Assembly: GCA_963556195.1 (NCBI GenBank)
Contig: OY744531.1
Location: 52,455,700 to 52,519,699 of the forward strand
Length of the DNA stretch: 64,000 nucleotides
Direction of reading: 5' to 3'
Origin: Sepiola atlantica
Taxonomy: Eukaryota; Mollusca; Cephalopoda; Sepiida; Sepiolidae
Numbering within the stretch: the first letter of the stretch is position 1; each line of letters opens with the position of its first letter. The notes under the pieces are model-generated. The model did not search any database and was not told the origin of the DNA. It worked only from the letters and a program-made list of their open reading frames with translations. Below are positions 11,901 through 24,053 of the stretch, in pieces. A program made the position numbers and the translations under genes.

Positions 11901-12780
11901 TAACAAGAAAAAGGCGAGTTGATATGGTCATTAAGATATTCAGATTCGCGGAATTTTACATTGTTTCAGCATAATAATAAACATTAATTTCTCAATAAAA
12001 ACTGGTTATATGATGAAATGAATCAAACATAAAGGTGGAAGACCGATTGGTCAAATAAAGAAATTTTATATTACTGAGCAATTCGAAATGGGTACTTTGT
12101 ACTTTTCGCTATTATTATAAATATAAGACAGAAAAATGTCTTAATATTAAAGAAAAATAATCTAATTTTTTGATGAGCACGAGAAAAATAGGTAAAAGCA
12201 TCACAAGTGAACACATAAAATTTAAAATCCGAGCTAATTGCAAACATTACAATAAAAAGAATGACTTTGAAATTAAGAATGTTTGTATTGATTAACTCAA
12301 GAAATCTCTTTTGTACAGACTGGATGGAGAAATTATTATTCTAAACAATGCGCATAAACGTTTTCTATCCAAATTTTTAAGCATTTAATGCCAAAGCAGA
12401 GAGTCTAAAGAGAAAATTAAAAGTAACCTTTTCAGAAGTTTTCTCTGCTTGACTTTGAAGATGTAAAAAATAACCGCCAAGTTTGAATTAAAACCAAATA
12501 TTCAAGCAATTTCAAAAAGAAAATAAATATTCCATTCGCGTGATTAAACTAAGTTGACGGGTAATTAGATAGACTCAGAAGAATTGGAGTATTATCGAGA
12601 GTATAGTACAACAAGTGGGCTCGCCTTCAGCCTATGTAAAAATGTAAAGAGATCCGTGTTTTCGCAGATTTTACTACAAAATTTAACCATGCAGTAAATG
12701 ATTATTACGCACTTTTACATAGTCCAAAAGAGAGGTTCGCAAAATTCAACGTTTATATCAAAAGTTGATTAATTAATGCG
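11901..12780. other. Unassigned AT-rich stretch
   Basis: No open frame above 60 codons and no recognised motif. The right part (12600-12780) may belong to the 5' side of the Gypsy element that follows, but I could not read its protein there. Confidence 0.45.
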
Positions 12781-12784
12781 TATC

Positions 12785-14300
12785 TATAAATACCTGTGGA
12801 CGAGGAATTCTCAAACCTACTTTGTATTAATACCCATAGGTTTTTCTATAAATTCGAATGATTACCATTTAGGATTACTGTTGCACTAGCTTTTTTTCAA
12901 CAAGTAATAAACACATTGCTCTACGGACTCGAAATTGTGACAGCCTACCTAGATGAAATTCTAATGATCAGTAAAACAACTGAGCAACACAAATCACATG
13001 TACACGAAGTATTTAAGAAAAACGACTACTATGGATAAGAATTGAAAGAGGTAAGATGCTATTCTTTCAAGAAAAATATATTGTGTTCTAATTATAGACA
13101 AAAATAGTAGAAGACCAGACCCAAAGTGAGCTAGTGCAATGAAAATCATGCCTTCTCCGGAAGGCGTATAATCACTACACAGTGTTCTTGGGTTAGCAAA
13201 TTATTATAATCTCTTCATTATAAACCTGCACAATTTACGATCTCTTCTCAATGAGCTAGTAAACAAAAGAAAATAGTTGTATCTGGACGACATAATGCTA
13301 AAAGGAACTTCAATAAATTAAAAGATATTCTCACATCAGACTTATTTTGACGCACTACAATCCAGATCTCGAAATCATTGTAGCTATTGATCCTAGATCG
13401 TACAGCATTGAAACCTGCATTATACACAAAATAGAAGACAGATCACTCAAACCTATGGACAATGTATCTTGTACCTTACTACCTGCAGAAAGTTACTTAC
13501 AAATCGAGAAGAACCCATTGGGTATTATTTTTGCAGTAACCAAATATCGTTTTGTCTATGGACGACATTATGTTTTGCAAACCGATTATAAGCCACTGCT
13601 AACGGTCGACAGTTTCTCAACATTGCGGGAAATATTAAAATTATAGAAACCAACCATGAAAGTAACCATTAGTTTTTTACATGAATTGGTCACCGTGTTC
13701 GGGATCGTTGGCTTTATTGTATCAGACAATGAAATGCTATTAACTTCTAGTGAATGTAAACTATTCTGTAAAACTTCGCGCCGTACATTAGAGAATCAAT
13801 GGTCAGGCAGAATTATGTATGGGTACATACAAAATAGCGCTGAAAGAGCAAGATGTACACTAACGGAAAATGCTATTCTAGGTATATAGGACGACCCAAA
13901 ATAACAAAGTTCCATCTACCATGACGCCAGCAGAAGCAATGTTTGCAAGGAAGATTGAAACAGTGTTTGATGGACTGGAAATAAATTTTACGAATGGACG
14001 TTTCAACGTTGGAGAAAAATATTTCGAATGTTCAAAAAATATATTCTACTGGGAAATAAAGATAGTGGATACGCGGATTTGGAGACAAGGTTTATATGAT
14101 AAAATGGCACATAGACCAGATGAGGAAATCCTATTAATATGCTGTCTCGAATAATACTAAAGATGACGAACTAATTGATGTTGTGTCTGATACATTTCAG
14201 ATACTAATCCCGCAAAATCCCAAAGGAAACGTAAGATTACGAACTTTATTGTAATAAACTCTAAAAGGTAAAAGTATTGACCCCATACGGAGCCAGGCTG
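12785..14300 (+). pseudogene. Gypsy (Metaviridae-type) retrotransposon pol, decayed
   Basis: Successive pol domains appear in order on the plus strand with many breaks. RT: at 12790-12980, fragments VDEEFSNLLCINTHR, FFQQVINTLLYGLE and TAYLDEILMISKT; the last holds the catalytic box, read as YLDE rather than YLDD. RNase H: open at 13347-13646, with THYNPDLEIIVAIDPRSYSI, then IEKNPLGIIFAVTKYRF and TDYKPLL, so its acidic residues are kept. Integrase: 13656-13889 gives FLHELVTVFGIVGFIVSDNE, followed by a disrupted E region, and 13921-14154 opens with MTPAEAMFARKIETVFDGLE, the usual post-catalytic block. Gag and protease are not visible. A second copy of the integrase end lies at 35640-36480. Confidence 0.85.
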
Positions 14301-14525
14301 AAAAGGTGGTGTTATGGTGTGATGGTGATATACCCTATCTTGTGACTATATGGACTCTTCTAGACACTATGTATAGAGAAGCCTACGACGAAGGACGGAG
14401 AAGTCCCGGGACACTTTTTCGGTAACATACCATTTTGTACTTTTGTAAATACGCACACTTGTTAACATACCACCGTGTTGTCTTATTTATCATTGGCCCT
14501 TCAAAGTCAGATTAGTATTATTTTG
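14300..14525 (+). repeat. Gypsy 3' LTR-like end
   Basis: A purine run and the word GGTGTTATGGTGTGATGGTG lie just after the pol C-terminus. About 200 bases then follow that match the region after the second Gypsy copy at 36485-36690 (shared words include TATGGTGTGATGGT and GTGTTGTCTTA). Position and repetition suggest the start of a 3' LTR. No matching 5' LTR was found upstream, so the LTR label rests on comparison alone. Confidence 0.55.
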
Positions 14526-14554
14526 AGTACTAACTCTCAAAAAAGGATATAAGT

Positions 14555-14645
14555 GCTAAGTTTTTATCTGTTCTAAGTGACAATCCTCTTGAGGTTGAAG
14601 GTTCAATACTCACTACAGGTGATACTAAGAATACTTTAGTTACCG
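14555..14645 (+). repeat. Short repeat G, copy 1 (tRNA-like B box)
   Basis: Matches 63140-63260: both contain GTTCTAAGTG-CA-TC, then GGTTGAAGGTTCAAT or GGTAGAAGGTTCAAT, then ACTACAGG or AGTACAGG and TAAGAATAC. The GGTTCAAT word resembles a Pol III B box, so this may be a fragment of a tRNA-derived SINE. No good A box is visible. Confidence 0.5.
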
Positions 14646-16184
14646 GTCTTTCGATGATAAAAATGCACATGACTCTTTACTAAGGGTAGACTTATGCATA
14701 AGGGTGTAATGTATTAACATTGTTCGATTCATAAACACACGTCTTTGTTATACTTATATTACATGCAAGAAAGTGCAGTACGTTCGACAACAAAGAGATC
14801 TACAGTAGGATTTGCTTGTGTCAAAGTTGCTCATACAAAAATCATAAATTACAAAGAAATATGTCTTTTAACACCGTCGTCATCACCCCCTCGTTCAGCA
14901 TCCAAGGACAATATTTGGAAAAAAGATATTTGATATAGAAAAGCTTCATTGAAACTTGAAAAAAAAACTTATATCTAGCGGAACGTGGATGGTGGTCCCA
15001 AGGGGAGGTGATATGAGGCAAAGAGGGAATAGGGAAAAATATGTGTTGTATTAGCCGTATTTGTAAGGAGATGACTGTTGAGTATGTTAGAAGAGAAAAA
15101 AGGCGGAATGAAGATGTAAGGCAGATAAAAGGTAGGAAGAAGGTAGCTCGGTTCCAGTGTGAGCAGTGTGCGTGAGATAGAGTAGTAGGTCAGGTATGCA
15201 AAAAAAAAAGATGAGGAAATGATAGATACGGGATGAAGCAAAAGACAGTTGGGGAATAAAAAGCATGTGGGTGATCGCTGAATTCATCCATTATCGAATT
15301 TAGTCAATATTGGTTCAACGAAAATCTTTTCAGTCTTGGATTCAGAGATAAAAATATAGGTGCATGTTTCATCTACATGTAAATAACGAAGTGTTGCTCA
15401 AACTATAAATCGTAATAATCTGGCCTAGTCTAGTAAATTCATACCACACCGCAAATGTGACAGCGTATAATAATACAGCTGTGGTTAGTGTGGATGCGAA
15501 GAAAACACATAATTTCAAAATATCTTCTGCAAATAATGAAAAGAATAACTGAACATGTAGATGAGTCCGGTCTGATTTCCTGGGTCAAAATCTATTTGTC
15601 CGGAATCTTCCCTTCTGAATTGTGACAAGCAGATGAGATAAACACGAACGGTCAAAGTCTGCGGATGAATCAATATTAATGGCGATGTTCTTGAATTTCT
15701 CACACCATTAAAACGCCGACGCTCAACACGCTGAAAATGTCAGCTGCAATAAAGAATTTTGTTAACAGTTTACCAGCCTTGGATTAAGTAAATTAATTAT
15801 CTTCTTAACAGATCAGCGGAAGAAATGTCACATAGATTTTTATGCCAGTTTTACAAAGTATATATGCAACAACATTATTTATCGTTGATGGAAAACTGCG
15901 CTTATTACAAAACTACAGGAAAAGCTAAAATCGCCACTGAAAATCTGACACAAAAATATGAAGCTAATGAGAAATAAATATATTTCATAGCGTCAGAGAG
16001 AGACGGGATAGTAGTCCCGGGAATCTGAATTCTCGGGGCATCAAGTCATATTAAAACTCTATCCTTCTCTCATGATATTTCTAAGTTTTGGTACATACAA
16101 TCAAGGAATTCGCCCCGGGCATTACTAGAATATAACCAGAGATTTACACGCTACTGAAAGCAAGTAAGTTTATTTATTAAACAA
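14646..16184. other. Unassigned stretch
   Basis: No gene was recognised. 14970-15250 is markedly purine-rich on the plus strand, so the minus-strand open frames there (66 and 88 codons, Ser/Leu/Phe-rich) are likely composition artefacts. A GGGATAGTAGTCCCGGGAAT patch near 16010 is a small dyad. Confidence 0.45.
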
Positions 16185-16185
16185 A

Positions 16186-16193
16186 TAGTAGTA

Positions 16194-16245
<52 letters not shown>
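16186..16245. repeat. (TAA)n microsatellite
   Basis: About 60 bases of TAA units, ending in CATATC. Confidence 0.95.
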
Positions 16246-16247
<2 letters not shown>

Positions 16248-16734
16248 TATCAATAATAATATTAATATTATGATAGTATTGAGGACATTTACTTAAATCT
16301 AATTTATTTGAAATACCACAAAACTAGAATCTGATAAACGTCACAGGTTCACCATTTCTGATACCGCCGGAGGTTTGTTTTGAAATCATTTTAGCAACCT
16401 AGAAGCTGACTTAAAAAACTAGATCTTATATTTTCAGAATGTCGTATGGTTTGGCTCAGTCCAAGAAGCTGCACCCCCAGGCATTACCGAGTACTTTGTG
16501 ACAGAGTTAATTCCTGGCTGTTTTAACCTTAGATACTAATTGTCACACAGCCCACAACAGGAAACGCAGCTCAATTTAGTTCATTACCAACACCATCGTA
16601 CTTGTCAAGCGTCAACAGTTAGTAAATCAATTAATCGATACTAAGAATTGTTTTTGTTTCATTTCGAAGAAAATTAAACTCTATGGGGATGGTGAGCAAA
16701 GCGAGGTGGATTCTCTATATATTTCTGTCTCCTA

Positions 16735-16985
16735 TACAGGAGGCTAGAAAGTGCACCTTCGGATTACTTTTGACAGCCTCATAACTCTCGTCTCCTTTAT
16801 TTTGTCTTTTAGTCCTCACATTCTATGAGCGATATTTCTGACAAAGGGAAAGTATTGATGGTTTCTGGGTCGGAATCTATCCATCTAACACTTATTGTTT
16901 GCTAGTTTTTGACCTTAAAGTAATATGTTTAGCTCCTTACATCAAGTGGTTTCATGCTTTGTTTGGAGCGATTTCAATCACAAAA
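16735..16985 (+). repeat. Interspersed repeat A, copy 2 (longest)
   Basis: Aligns along about 250 bases with the reverse complement of 44285-44570: shared blocks are TTCTATGAGCGAT-TTT, CGGAATCTATCCAT-TAACACTTAT, AAAGTAATAT and GCTCCTTACATCAAGTG. It runs directly into a LINE fragment on its right. Either it is the LINE's own non-coding part or an older insertion. No coding capacity of its own. Confidence 0.7.
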
Positions 16986-17460
16986 CCCTGGTACAGCTCA
17001 TTCTGAAGTATGCTATCAAAGCAATACATCCCTATATCGTACACATAGTGTGTGTTCAACGGTTTGCTACTAGGGTTGTTACGGGATTCTTCACGCTTAC
17101 AGATAACGACTGGCTTCAAAGAATAAATCTCTCCTCACTTGAGCAGGGACTTAATTCTGGCATACAGCATTATGAACGATGATGTAAATTTACCTTTAGA
17201 GGAGGTTTTTACCCGAAAACGTAGTTGCGGTCACCGCGAGCACTCAAAGAGGTACTATTGACCGTTTCGTCTCAACAGAATAACGGCAGTATCCATCTAT
17301 TTCATGTGAAGATCTGCCAGAGGAGGTCATGATGATGCCTACCATATCCAAGTTTAAAGTCGTCTTGGACAAACATTCAGACGGTATATAGATGCACTAT
17401 CGTCTAACTGTCTTTTTACATGGCTTGATGCACTTTGCTATTTTTGCCAATAAAATTGAT
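16986..17460 (+). pseudogene. CR1/Jockey-like LINE RT C-terminal region
   Basis: The 85-codon frame at 16925-17182 contains LILKYAIKAIHPYI, then VQRFATRVVTGFFTLTDNDW and LQRINLSSLEQ. This is the conserved L-E-Y...VQRRATRMV...RLQxLxLxSLEQRR block that follows the RT core in these LINEs. After a frame change the tail continues with LPEEVMMMPTISKFKVVLDK near 17310-17370 and ends around 17455 with HFAIFANKID. Only this C-terminal portion is present; the first 20 codons of the frame are repeat A sequence. Confidence 0.8.
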
Positions 17461-17713
17461 TTATTGATTAATTTTCGGGTTTAATGTCGTTTATATTTAT
17501 TGAGGTTTTATATATAAAAGAATATGAGTCAGGATAACGTGATTTAAAAAAAAAACGAAAGGAAACATGTCCAGTGTCAGTTTTCACTCGGGTGTATATG
17601 TGTATCGAGACAAGAAAGAATCAATCATTAAAAAGAAAACATCTGAATCAGTGATTGCTCTGTCTTGCAGTTCTTTATGGTAAAAAACTTACGAGAATTA
17701 AAAGAATATTTAT

Positions 17714-17786
17714 GATAATAAAACACATAATAAATGTCCATAAGTTATTGTAATTACTTATGGACATAATTATGTGTTTTATTATC
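17714..17786. repeat. 73 bp near-perfect hairpin palindrome
   Basis: The left arm GATAATAAAACACATAATAA then ATGTCCATAAGT pairs with the right arm ACTTATGGACAT then AATTATGTGTTTTATTATC. Arms are about 33 bases with two mismatches around a loop of about six bases. It is isolated, with no copy elsewhere in the window and no open frame. Could be a minimal foldback element or an RNA hairpin. Confidence 0.85.
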
Positions 17787-17958
17787 TTATTGTACAGAAA
17801 ATAAGTTAGAAGCGAAAATTACAATGAATAATTGTGTCTTTGCATTTAAATACACGAATGTTTTCGTTAAGTTATGAAAACCACTGAATTTAAAGAATGC
17901 ACAATTGAATTACGTATTCAAAATATAACAACTTAAAGATATTTCTACGGCAATATGA

Positions 17959-17961
<3 letters not shown>

Positions 17962-18031
<70 letters not shown>
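17962..18031. repeat. (TA)n microsatellite abutting a mariner element
   Basis: About 70 bases of TA ending at the left terminal repeat of the mariner element. Confidence 0.97.
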
Positions 18032-18033
<2 letters not shown>

Positions 18034-18720
18034 TGTTCTAAAAGTCTTGGGCAGCGTGTTCAACGTGCATTTCGCACAAAATTCCGAAAAGAGGTCATGC
18101 CCAAGAAAGCTGTCTACGGACTATTCTTCTTTGAAATAGCCGCAGGCAATGGTGACACATACCTCGACATGCTGGAAAACTGGTTAATGGATACATTGAG
18201 CGGGGAAGAGTCTGACGACTTCATTTTCCAACAGGATGGGGCGCCACCGAACGAGAACCTCAGGGTTAGACAGTATCTGAACACAACACTGTCAGACAGA
18301 TTGATTGGACGGTCTGTGCGAGATGATCGGGTTCTCATCCCAGGTCTCCAGATCTCACACGCTGCGCTTTATTTTTGTGCATCTAATGTTATTGCGTTAA
18401 TCATATGTTTTCATTTGCTGCTTGTTTGTAAAGAAGAATGGTCATTAGACAGCTTTCTTGGGCATGGCCTCTTTTAAAAGTTTTGTACGAAATGCACGTT
18501 GAACACGTGATTCAGTTTTTGAAAATTAAAGGACACAAAACGCCTTTTCTGCTTGAGTGAATGCCATTACTGGGACTGAAAAGATATGAAAGAATCGTTA
18601 GCATGAGAAAAAACTTAATCAATTTAGCTTTGAAATTGTACCAGTTTTATCTTACTACCATCCATAGTCCAGCAGATATGAGGACTTGAAATGTGCCAAA
18701 AACTTTAGGACCACCCTGTA
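18032..18720 (+). mobile_element. Mariner-like element with internal inverted duplication
   Basis: About 690 bp bounded by imperfect terminal inverted repeats: the left end GGTGTTCTAAAAGTCTTGGG and the right end read back as GGTGGTCCTAAAGTTTTTGG (about 17 of 22 match), both next to TA. Inside, 18054-18116 is repeated in inverted orientation at 18446-18510 with about 90 percent identity, so the 5' part of the transposase gene faces an inverted copy of itself. A transcript across the element would fold into a hairpin with a 60 bp stem. It is not autonomous. Confidence 0.85.
18097..18400 (+). pseudogene. Mariner-family DDE transposase, truncated
   Basis: Catalytic half of a DDE transposase. The frame opens MPKKAVYGLFFFEIAAGN, then TYLDMLENWLMDTLSGEE, then DDFIFQQDGAPP, where the aspartate in QQDGAPP is the second catalytic residue. 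At about 18335 a frameshift follows; the next plus frame gives PRSPDLTRCALFLC, which holds the third catalytic position (SPDL). The N-terminal DNA-binding domain and the first aspartate region are missing, and the C-terminus is replaced by the inverted duplicate. The extended open frame to 18477 beyond the shift is not transposase. Confidence 0.85.
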
Positions 18721-18737
18721 TATATAATTGACAAAGT

Positions 18738-19155
18738 TAGAATACCAATCATGATGTTATATATTTTTTTATTAAATGAATAAAATCATTTACATACTCG
18801 CCTTTTTAAAAGAGTACTTTCTTTTCATTCTGCTGAGGATCACTCACTCGTGGATAGACCAAAGTGTATGTCCAATCTTCTTGACGATTTGGGGAAAGTG
18901 AAATCCTATGTGTATCGCGTGGTTGCCACGGTTATGAATAGAAGGGGTTGTCACATTATTGAAAACATAATTTTCGTAAAGTTATTATAATAATATAGAA
19001 TATCCATACTAAGGTTATATATATTTTTATTTTATTAAATAAATACAATCATTTACAAATAAAAATAGTATTTAAAAATAGAAAAATAGAAAAAAGTACT
19101 CTTTGAAAAAGGCGAATATTGCCGAAAATCTCAGATATGTAAATTATTTTATTCA
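18738..19155. repeat. Foldback repeat with diverged arms
   Basis: The left arm at 18778-18828 (GAATAAAATCATTTACATA, CGCCTTTTTAAAAGAGTACT) pairs with the right arm at 19089-19155 read on the minus strand (GAATAAAATAATTTACATA, CGCCTTTTTCAAAGAGTACT). A part of the left side (TTATATATTTTTxTATTAAAT...AATCATTTACA) is also repeated directly near 19010-19060. No coding capacity. Possibly a MITE, but no clean terminal repeats or target duplication are visible. Confidence 0.6.
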
Positions 19156-19254
19156 GAATCCGCCTAGATTCTGCAAGATATCGCTTTATCCCCAGGGCAA
19201 CCGGGAATAACCCCGGGAAATTTGAACCCCGATACGAAATTCATATTCAACTCA

Positions 19255-19257
19255 GTA

Positions 19258-19338
<81 letters not shown>

Positions 19339-19341
19339 TAG

Positions 19342-19384
<43 letters not shown>
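19255..19384. repeat. Two long (TA)n tracts
   Basis: TA runs at about 19255-19335 and 19346-19384, separated by GGTAGGTG. Confidence 0.97.
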
Positions 19385-19388
<4 letters not shown>

Positions 19389-20980
19389 GTGAACTATGCA
19401 CCTCATTAACTAAATAAGTACGTTTTTATTATATTAGACAAAAAAGATTTGCAAATATATAAACGCTTGTATTATATTATTCAATGTCTACATAAGCAAT
19501 GATTTCTTTGAAAATTATTATTTTTTGTTGCAAGTAAGGATGCATTTTTATCTGCATTCTCTAAATTCAGTCGTATTCGAACTGTAAAGAAACAAAAAAT
19601 ATTAGTCAATCTAAATGAAAAAAAAGGAATAATATTCACTTACAATTTGATTATGTTGCATATTTCCCAACCTTGGGGAGGGCCAACACCTTACAGATGA
19701 CAATCAATTGAATATATGTGTTCATAAATTTACTTTGTGATCGTATCCTTCTCTTTATAATATACGCGTTGCGTTTTTTCCTCCCATGACTGTGGACACC
19801 TGAAATAAATTGTTCACACCAACGACTTATGAAGAACCATAGATTAAAAACATACATTTTATTGTAGATAAACCTTTGCTTCTGACAGCGGCTTAGTGGG
19901 CGCATTCCAGTCTACGGGTGTGTTGTTATAGTTATGTTCGAAGAACAGCCATCCTACTTGTCTGTTGCCTTCAAAATTCCGGACGACTCATGCTTCACCC
20001 CTAACCCCCCTCAGCTGACGTCACATCCTAAGAGTCGAGATGACATTTGAAGGCACTCGATGACATGTGTACGTGTCGAAATAGGCCCGTGAATCGAACT
20101 AATGAGATGAATACTAGCAAACGTACCCACTTACTATGTAACAATTACAGAATAGTTTTTGTTTCTTTTAAAACTTTTCGATAGTTTTAATTAAAAAATC
20201 GTGAATCAAATTCATTTTAATTTAAAACATGACAATTATATAGAATTGCTTATTTTAATAGAATATTTATTTTGTGAAGACCGATATATTTCGATAACAC
20301 AAATGTATTTCATAAACATTTTGTATCTGAAGTCGAAAATGTCAAAAATAGAGGTATATAATGTGCGTGAAAAGGTAACGGGATGTTTTTTTTTCAATCA
20401 AAACTGCGTTGTGTTGTTTGTTCGCAGTATTTATATTTTCGATTTTACCGGCGCTTTGATTTTTAAATAAACCGCGTTCGCTCTAGTCACGCATCTATCT
20501 CGATTTTCACGTTAATTAACATGTTGGTTTCACGCGAATACGGATCTTGTCGGCAATCGGTCGCGCAGTTTGATAAATGAGCCAGAACTAAATGCGTTTT
20601 ACTTTGTGAACTCTGCACATCCTCTTTTCGTAAGTCGTTCTTTGTCAGTCGAACAACATTTCAAAGCAGAGGCTCATCCGTAATTAAAACTCTATTTCGA
20701 AATGCGTCTTAGCATTGTTATAAGATTCTCTGTCTATTGATCCGTCGGTAAGTCCGTTATGTCGGTCTGTTATGTGTCCGTTTGAAATATAGTTTTCGTC
20801 TGTTTGTCATGCTTACGTTAGAAATAGAGCTAGCGAGTCTGAATGTATAAGGCTAGACTCAGACTCCTAGGATACAAAAGTATATCGATTCGGACTCATA
20901 CAATTTACAATAATCCCGCTTTTTATTTTAAATTCTTCAATTATTCAGACTGTCTGTTGATTATTCACAGAATTAAAAAA
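19385..20980. other. Unassigned stretch, partly less AT-rich
   Basis: No gene was recognised. 19870-20120 and 20460-20880 are less repetitive and more GC-rich than the surroundings. A perfect TGACGTCA (CRE-type palindrome) sits at 20016-20023, which alone is weak evidence of regulation. The open frame at 20201-20470 (89 codons) has no recognisable domain. Confidence 0.4.
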
Positions 20981-21460
20981 AATCCAAGTCTGGCAGTTTG
21001 TGGAAAATAGCTCCTTATATGTGGAACAAAAATAGCAATAGCATGAAGACTTTGTGAAGTTCGAATAAGGCAAGATGTAACCAAAAGATAGTCTTCATCA
21101 GAATATGTTCAGTGTTAATAACGATATGAATGATTAAGTACTCGTCTAGTTGCAACCAATGTAAATAATCTTATTTTTTCTGTATGTACCTGAAACTGAC
21201 CTAAACTTCTATGAACAAATATTATTTACAAGAACTTATCATCTTCGGAATACAATACAACGGGTCTGCTTTTTAGCTGATTACACCATTTTTTTCGAGT
21301 CTAATTTTAATAAATTCTTGTTGATTTGTCCGCCTAAATAAGCAAATTCTGACCATTTCATCCACTATTTCCAATCCTCTCAAAGTGTTATTTATCTCCA
21401 ACTGACACTCCCATAAACCCTTCTTGTGTCACTTCTTGGTGACGCATACGTAAGTAAGGG
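20980..21460 (+). pseudogene. LINE 3' end related to the 8.9 kb fragment
   Basis: 21137-21265 aligns with 9060-9190 (shared AGTACTCGTCTAG, CTATGAACA and CGGAATAC blocks), which places it in the RT C-terminus. Downstream, SRVxNTIQRVCFLADYTI can be read near 21255-21300, matching the LWNxLP block. The DNA near 21380-21460 (GACACTCCCATAAACCC, GACGCATACGTAAGTAAGGG) looks like a LINE 3' untranslated end. A short (GA)n follows at 21505-21520. Every frame is broken. Confidence 0.55.
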
Positions 21461-21559
21461 AATGGTAATGTCACAGCAATCTGACAAGACTCGCAGAGAT
21501 CAAGCGAGAGAGAGAGAGATCAAATTAAAATTTAAATAACTAGGCCGGGTGTACCGAAA

Positions 21560-21900
21560 AAGTCGCTTAACATAAGTAGGTGTACTTGGCATTGACACGC
21601 ACCTGGCTGGGAATACATATGATGGATTGTCAAAAATAAAATAATTGTTGACTAGAACTGTTACATATCCACGCGCGTATACCGATAACGTAATTCTACA
21701 GAAGTAGGTTCACTTTACATGGACACGCACCTTTCAAGCAGGAAGAAGAAAAACAAATGATATAATTGATTGTCACAAACAAAAATAATCGCTGTTTAAA
21801 GTCGAGCAAATGGTCGGGAAAAATGGTGGATTGTAAAAAATGAAAAAATTGTTGATTAAAACCACCTGCAAATATTTAACGGCAAATGAAAACACACCGT
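21560..21900. repeat. Diverged tandem repeat of about 105-120 bp
   Basis: Three diverged units. Each has AGAAGTAGGT, then TGGACACGCACCT, then a GATTGTCAAAAATAAAATAAT-like stretch and TGTTGA or TGTTTA. Units 1 and 2 align across most of their length; the third keeps only the GATTGTAAAAAATGAAAAAAT part. No coding frame spans it. Possibly part of a larger modular repeat. Confidence 0.5.
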
Positions 21901-22504
21901 CGCCGCTTAAAACGTATTGGTTGATTGTCTACATTGACAGTGAAGTCCCTGGGTGGGCGATTACAGGGGGGGCACACATTGTTATCTAATAACAATTCGA
22001 AATTGATATCGTCAGTTAATTGGCGATTTGACCCCGAGAAAGACCGAGAATAAATAAAATAAAAGTTTTAAAAAATATTGAATACAAATCAAAATATTAA
22101 TTATATTATTATAAGAAGAATACCTAATTAAATTAATTTAAAATAGAATAAACACATAAATATTATAAAAGAGATGGACAAAAATTAGCCAACTCGTTTG
22201 GAATTTTAAAAATAAATGAATACATTTATTTATATGAAATGATAATGTATTAATTTTTATAACGTGTAATCATACAATGGATTAATAACTAGCATCCTTA
22301 ATAATTAATAAGAAATAAAATATTTAATAAATATTTAATAAATATTATGCTGAAGCTAGATTTTTAGCGAATTTGGAATTCTTCATAGGGCAGCCATCTC
22401 TATGCGTTTCGATTCTGTAGACAGAAATAAACATTTTTTTTTGTTTGAACGGAATTTTCTCCTGAGATATGAAAACATTTTAACCATCCCGGATTTTATT
22501 AACA

Positions 22505-22577
<73 letters not shown>

Positions 22578-23090
22578 CTCAGACAAATACAAAGTTTACG
22601 ACATGATCGCTATTTTAATCATCAATATTTTTATGTTATGCTTATTTCATTTTATGGCTAGTTATGAAGACTTTATTTCAGTTTTAAATGTTGATATGTA
22701 AAATATTTTTTTAAATATTTACATCTGACTCTAAAATTCTATTTTTATTACCATCAATAAAATGTATAAAATTATAAAATCAGAAAATACACATTAATCT
22801 TTGTTGATGTTGAATTTTTGGAACATCATTACATAATATTTATTATGTCATAAACTTTGAATGCTTCTGAGTTATAATATATGAGCTCTGTTATACCTAA
22901 AATCTTAATCGTTGAGCTAAATTTACGCCTGCAGTATCCACCAGTAGCTTAGAGATTTGGATTGCTTCACTATTTTATATTTGTAAGATTAAAGTGTGGC
23001 CTTTATTGCCTCATTAACATACAACTGAAGTTAAAATAGTTGACGATCTTTAACTTATAAATAAGTCAACTAGACACTTACCTCGAGTAT
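21901..23090. other. Unassigned stretch with a (TA)n tract
   Basis: AT-rich DNA without recognised genes. A (TA)n tract occupies 22506-22573. The 99-codon open frame at 22402-22701 spans that tract and is not credible as a gene. A TTTAATAAATA repeat of 11 bases occurs at about 22323-22345. Confidence 0.45.
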
Positions 23091-23550
23091 CTATGGACTC
23101 TCCGTACAGGGGTTTGTCAGGATAACCGAAAATGAAGATACTTCTTCCTAAAAGAAAACCATGACTAAATATTTCAAATAACATAGTGTCCGAAGCCCAA
23201 CTAAGATCCCCTGGTATGGCTACTCCACACTGGCATATACGAGGAATGGTGAATCTTATCTAAGTGATGTTGCCTCTAGTAACAGCACTTAGCTGGATAC
23301 TCCACCAGACTAGATGAATTCTTGTCCTGGAATCCAGTAAGACCAAGAGACCACAAGAAAAGTGTTACTATAACAGTTAACTTGTCAATTGAGAATAGGA
23401 AAATTAATATTTTTAAACTTATTTACACACTCAACGTTTGATAGATATATAACTTTAATATAATATTCGGATATCTATGTATCTCATATAGAAATTAAAT
23501 GTTAGCTTCAGGAAGGGGTCCCTTGATTTTTGAGAACTTCGGGTGAAGTA
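23090..23550 (+). repeat. Interspersed repeat B, copy 1
   Basis: About 450 bases that align in the same orientation with 55138-55556. Shared blocks include CTCTCCGTACAG-GGTTTG, TACTTCTTCCTAAAAG or TACTTCCTCCTAAAAG, TAGCTGGAT-CTCCACCAGA, and GATATCTATGTATCTCATAT. No open frame and no terminal repeats were found, so the class is unknown; it may be a LINE untranslated region or a SINE. Confidence 0.75.
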
Positions 23551-23566
23551 ATATAAAAAGAAAAAA

Positions 23567-24000
23567 AATATATATATATATACATATATATATATTTATG
23601 TGTGTGTGTGTATGTGTGTAAATGTGTTTGTGTGTTTGTGTGTGTACAAGAAAAATGTTTCGCCTATTCAGTTCGAGTGAGTTTGTATGAAGAAAAAGTG
23701 AATTTGCAAACATAATAAAATATGAACATGAAAACTAAAAAATACCAATATAGTCGTTATGCACGTCTTATATTGCTCTCTCTCTCTCTCTATCTATCTC
23801 TCTCTCTTTCTCTCGCGTTTCCTTCTTTAACTCTCACGTTAAATCATATTACCACTTGTGGTGTTATCTTTTTTGTGTATAATAGACTATAGCAATCGTG
23901 TTATTCTTTCCTTTCTTTATTATTTCCGATTGTTAATAAACAGAGAGAGAGAGGGAATGAAAGAGGGAAGGAGACGATGGTAGATAGATAGATAGATAGG

Positions 24001-24053
<53 letters not shown>

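Noticed and set aside
20016..20023. CRE palindrome TGACGTCA as evidence for a promoter
   Set aside because: A single 8-base site without a nearby gene or other promoter signals is not enough.
22402..22701. 99-codon plus-strand frame
   Set aside because: Its centre is a (TA)n tract and the flanks have no recognisable domain.
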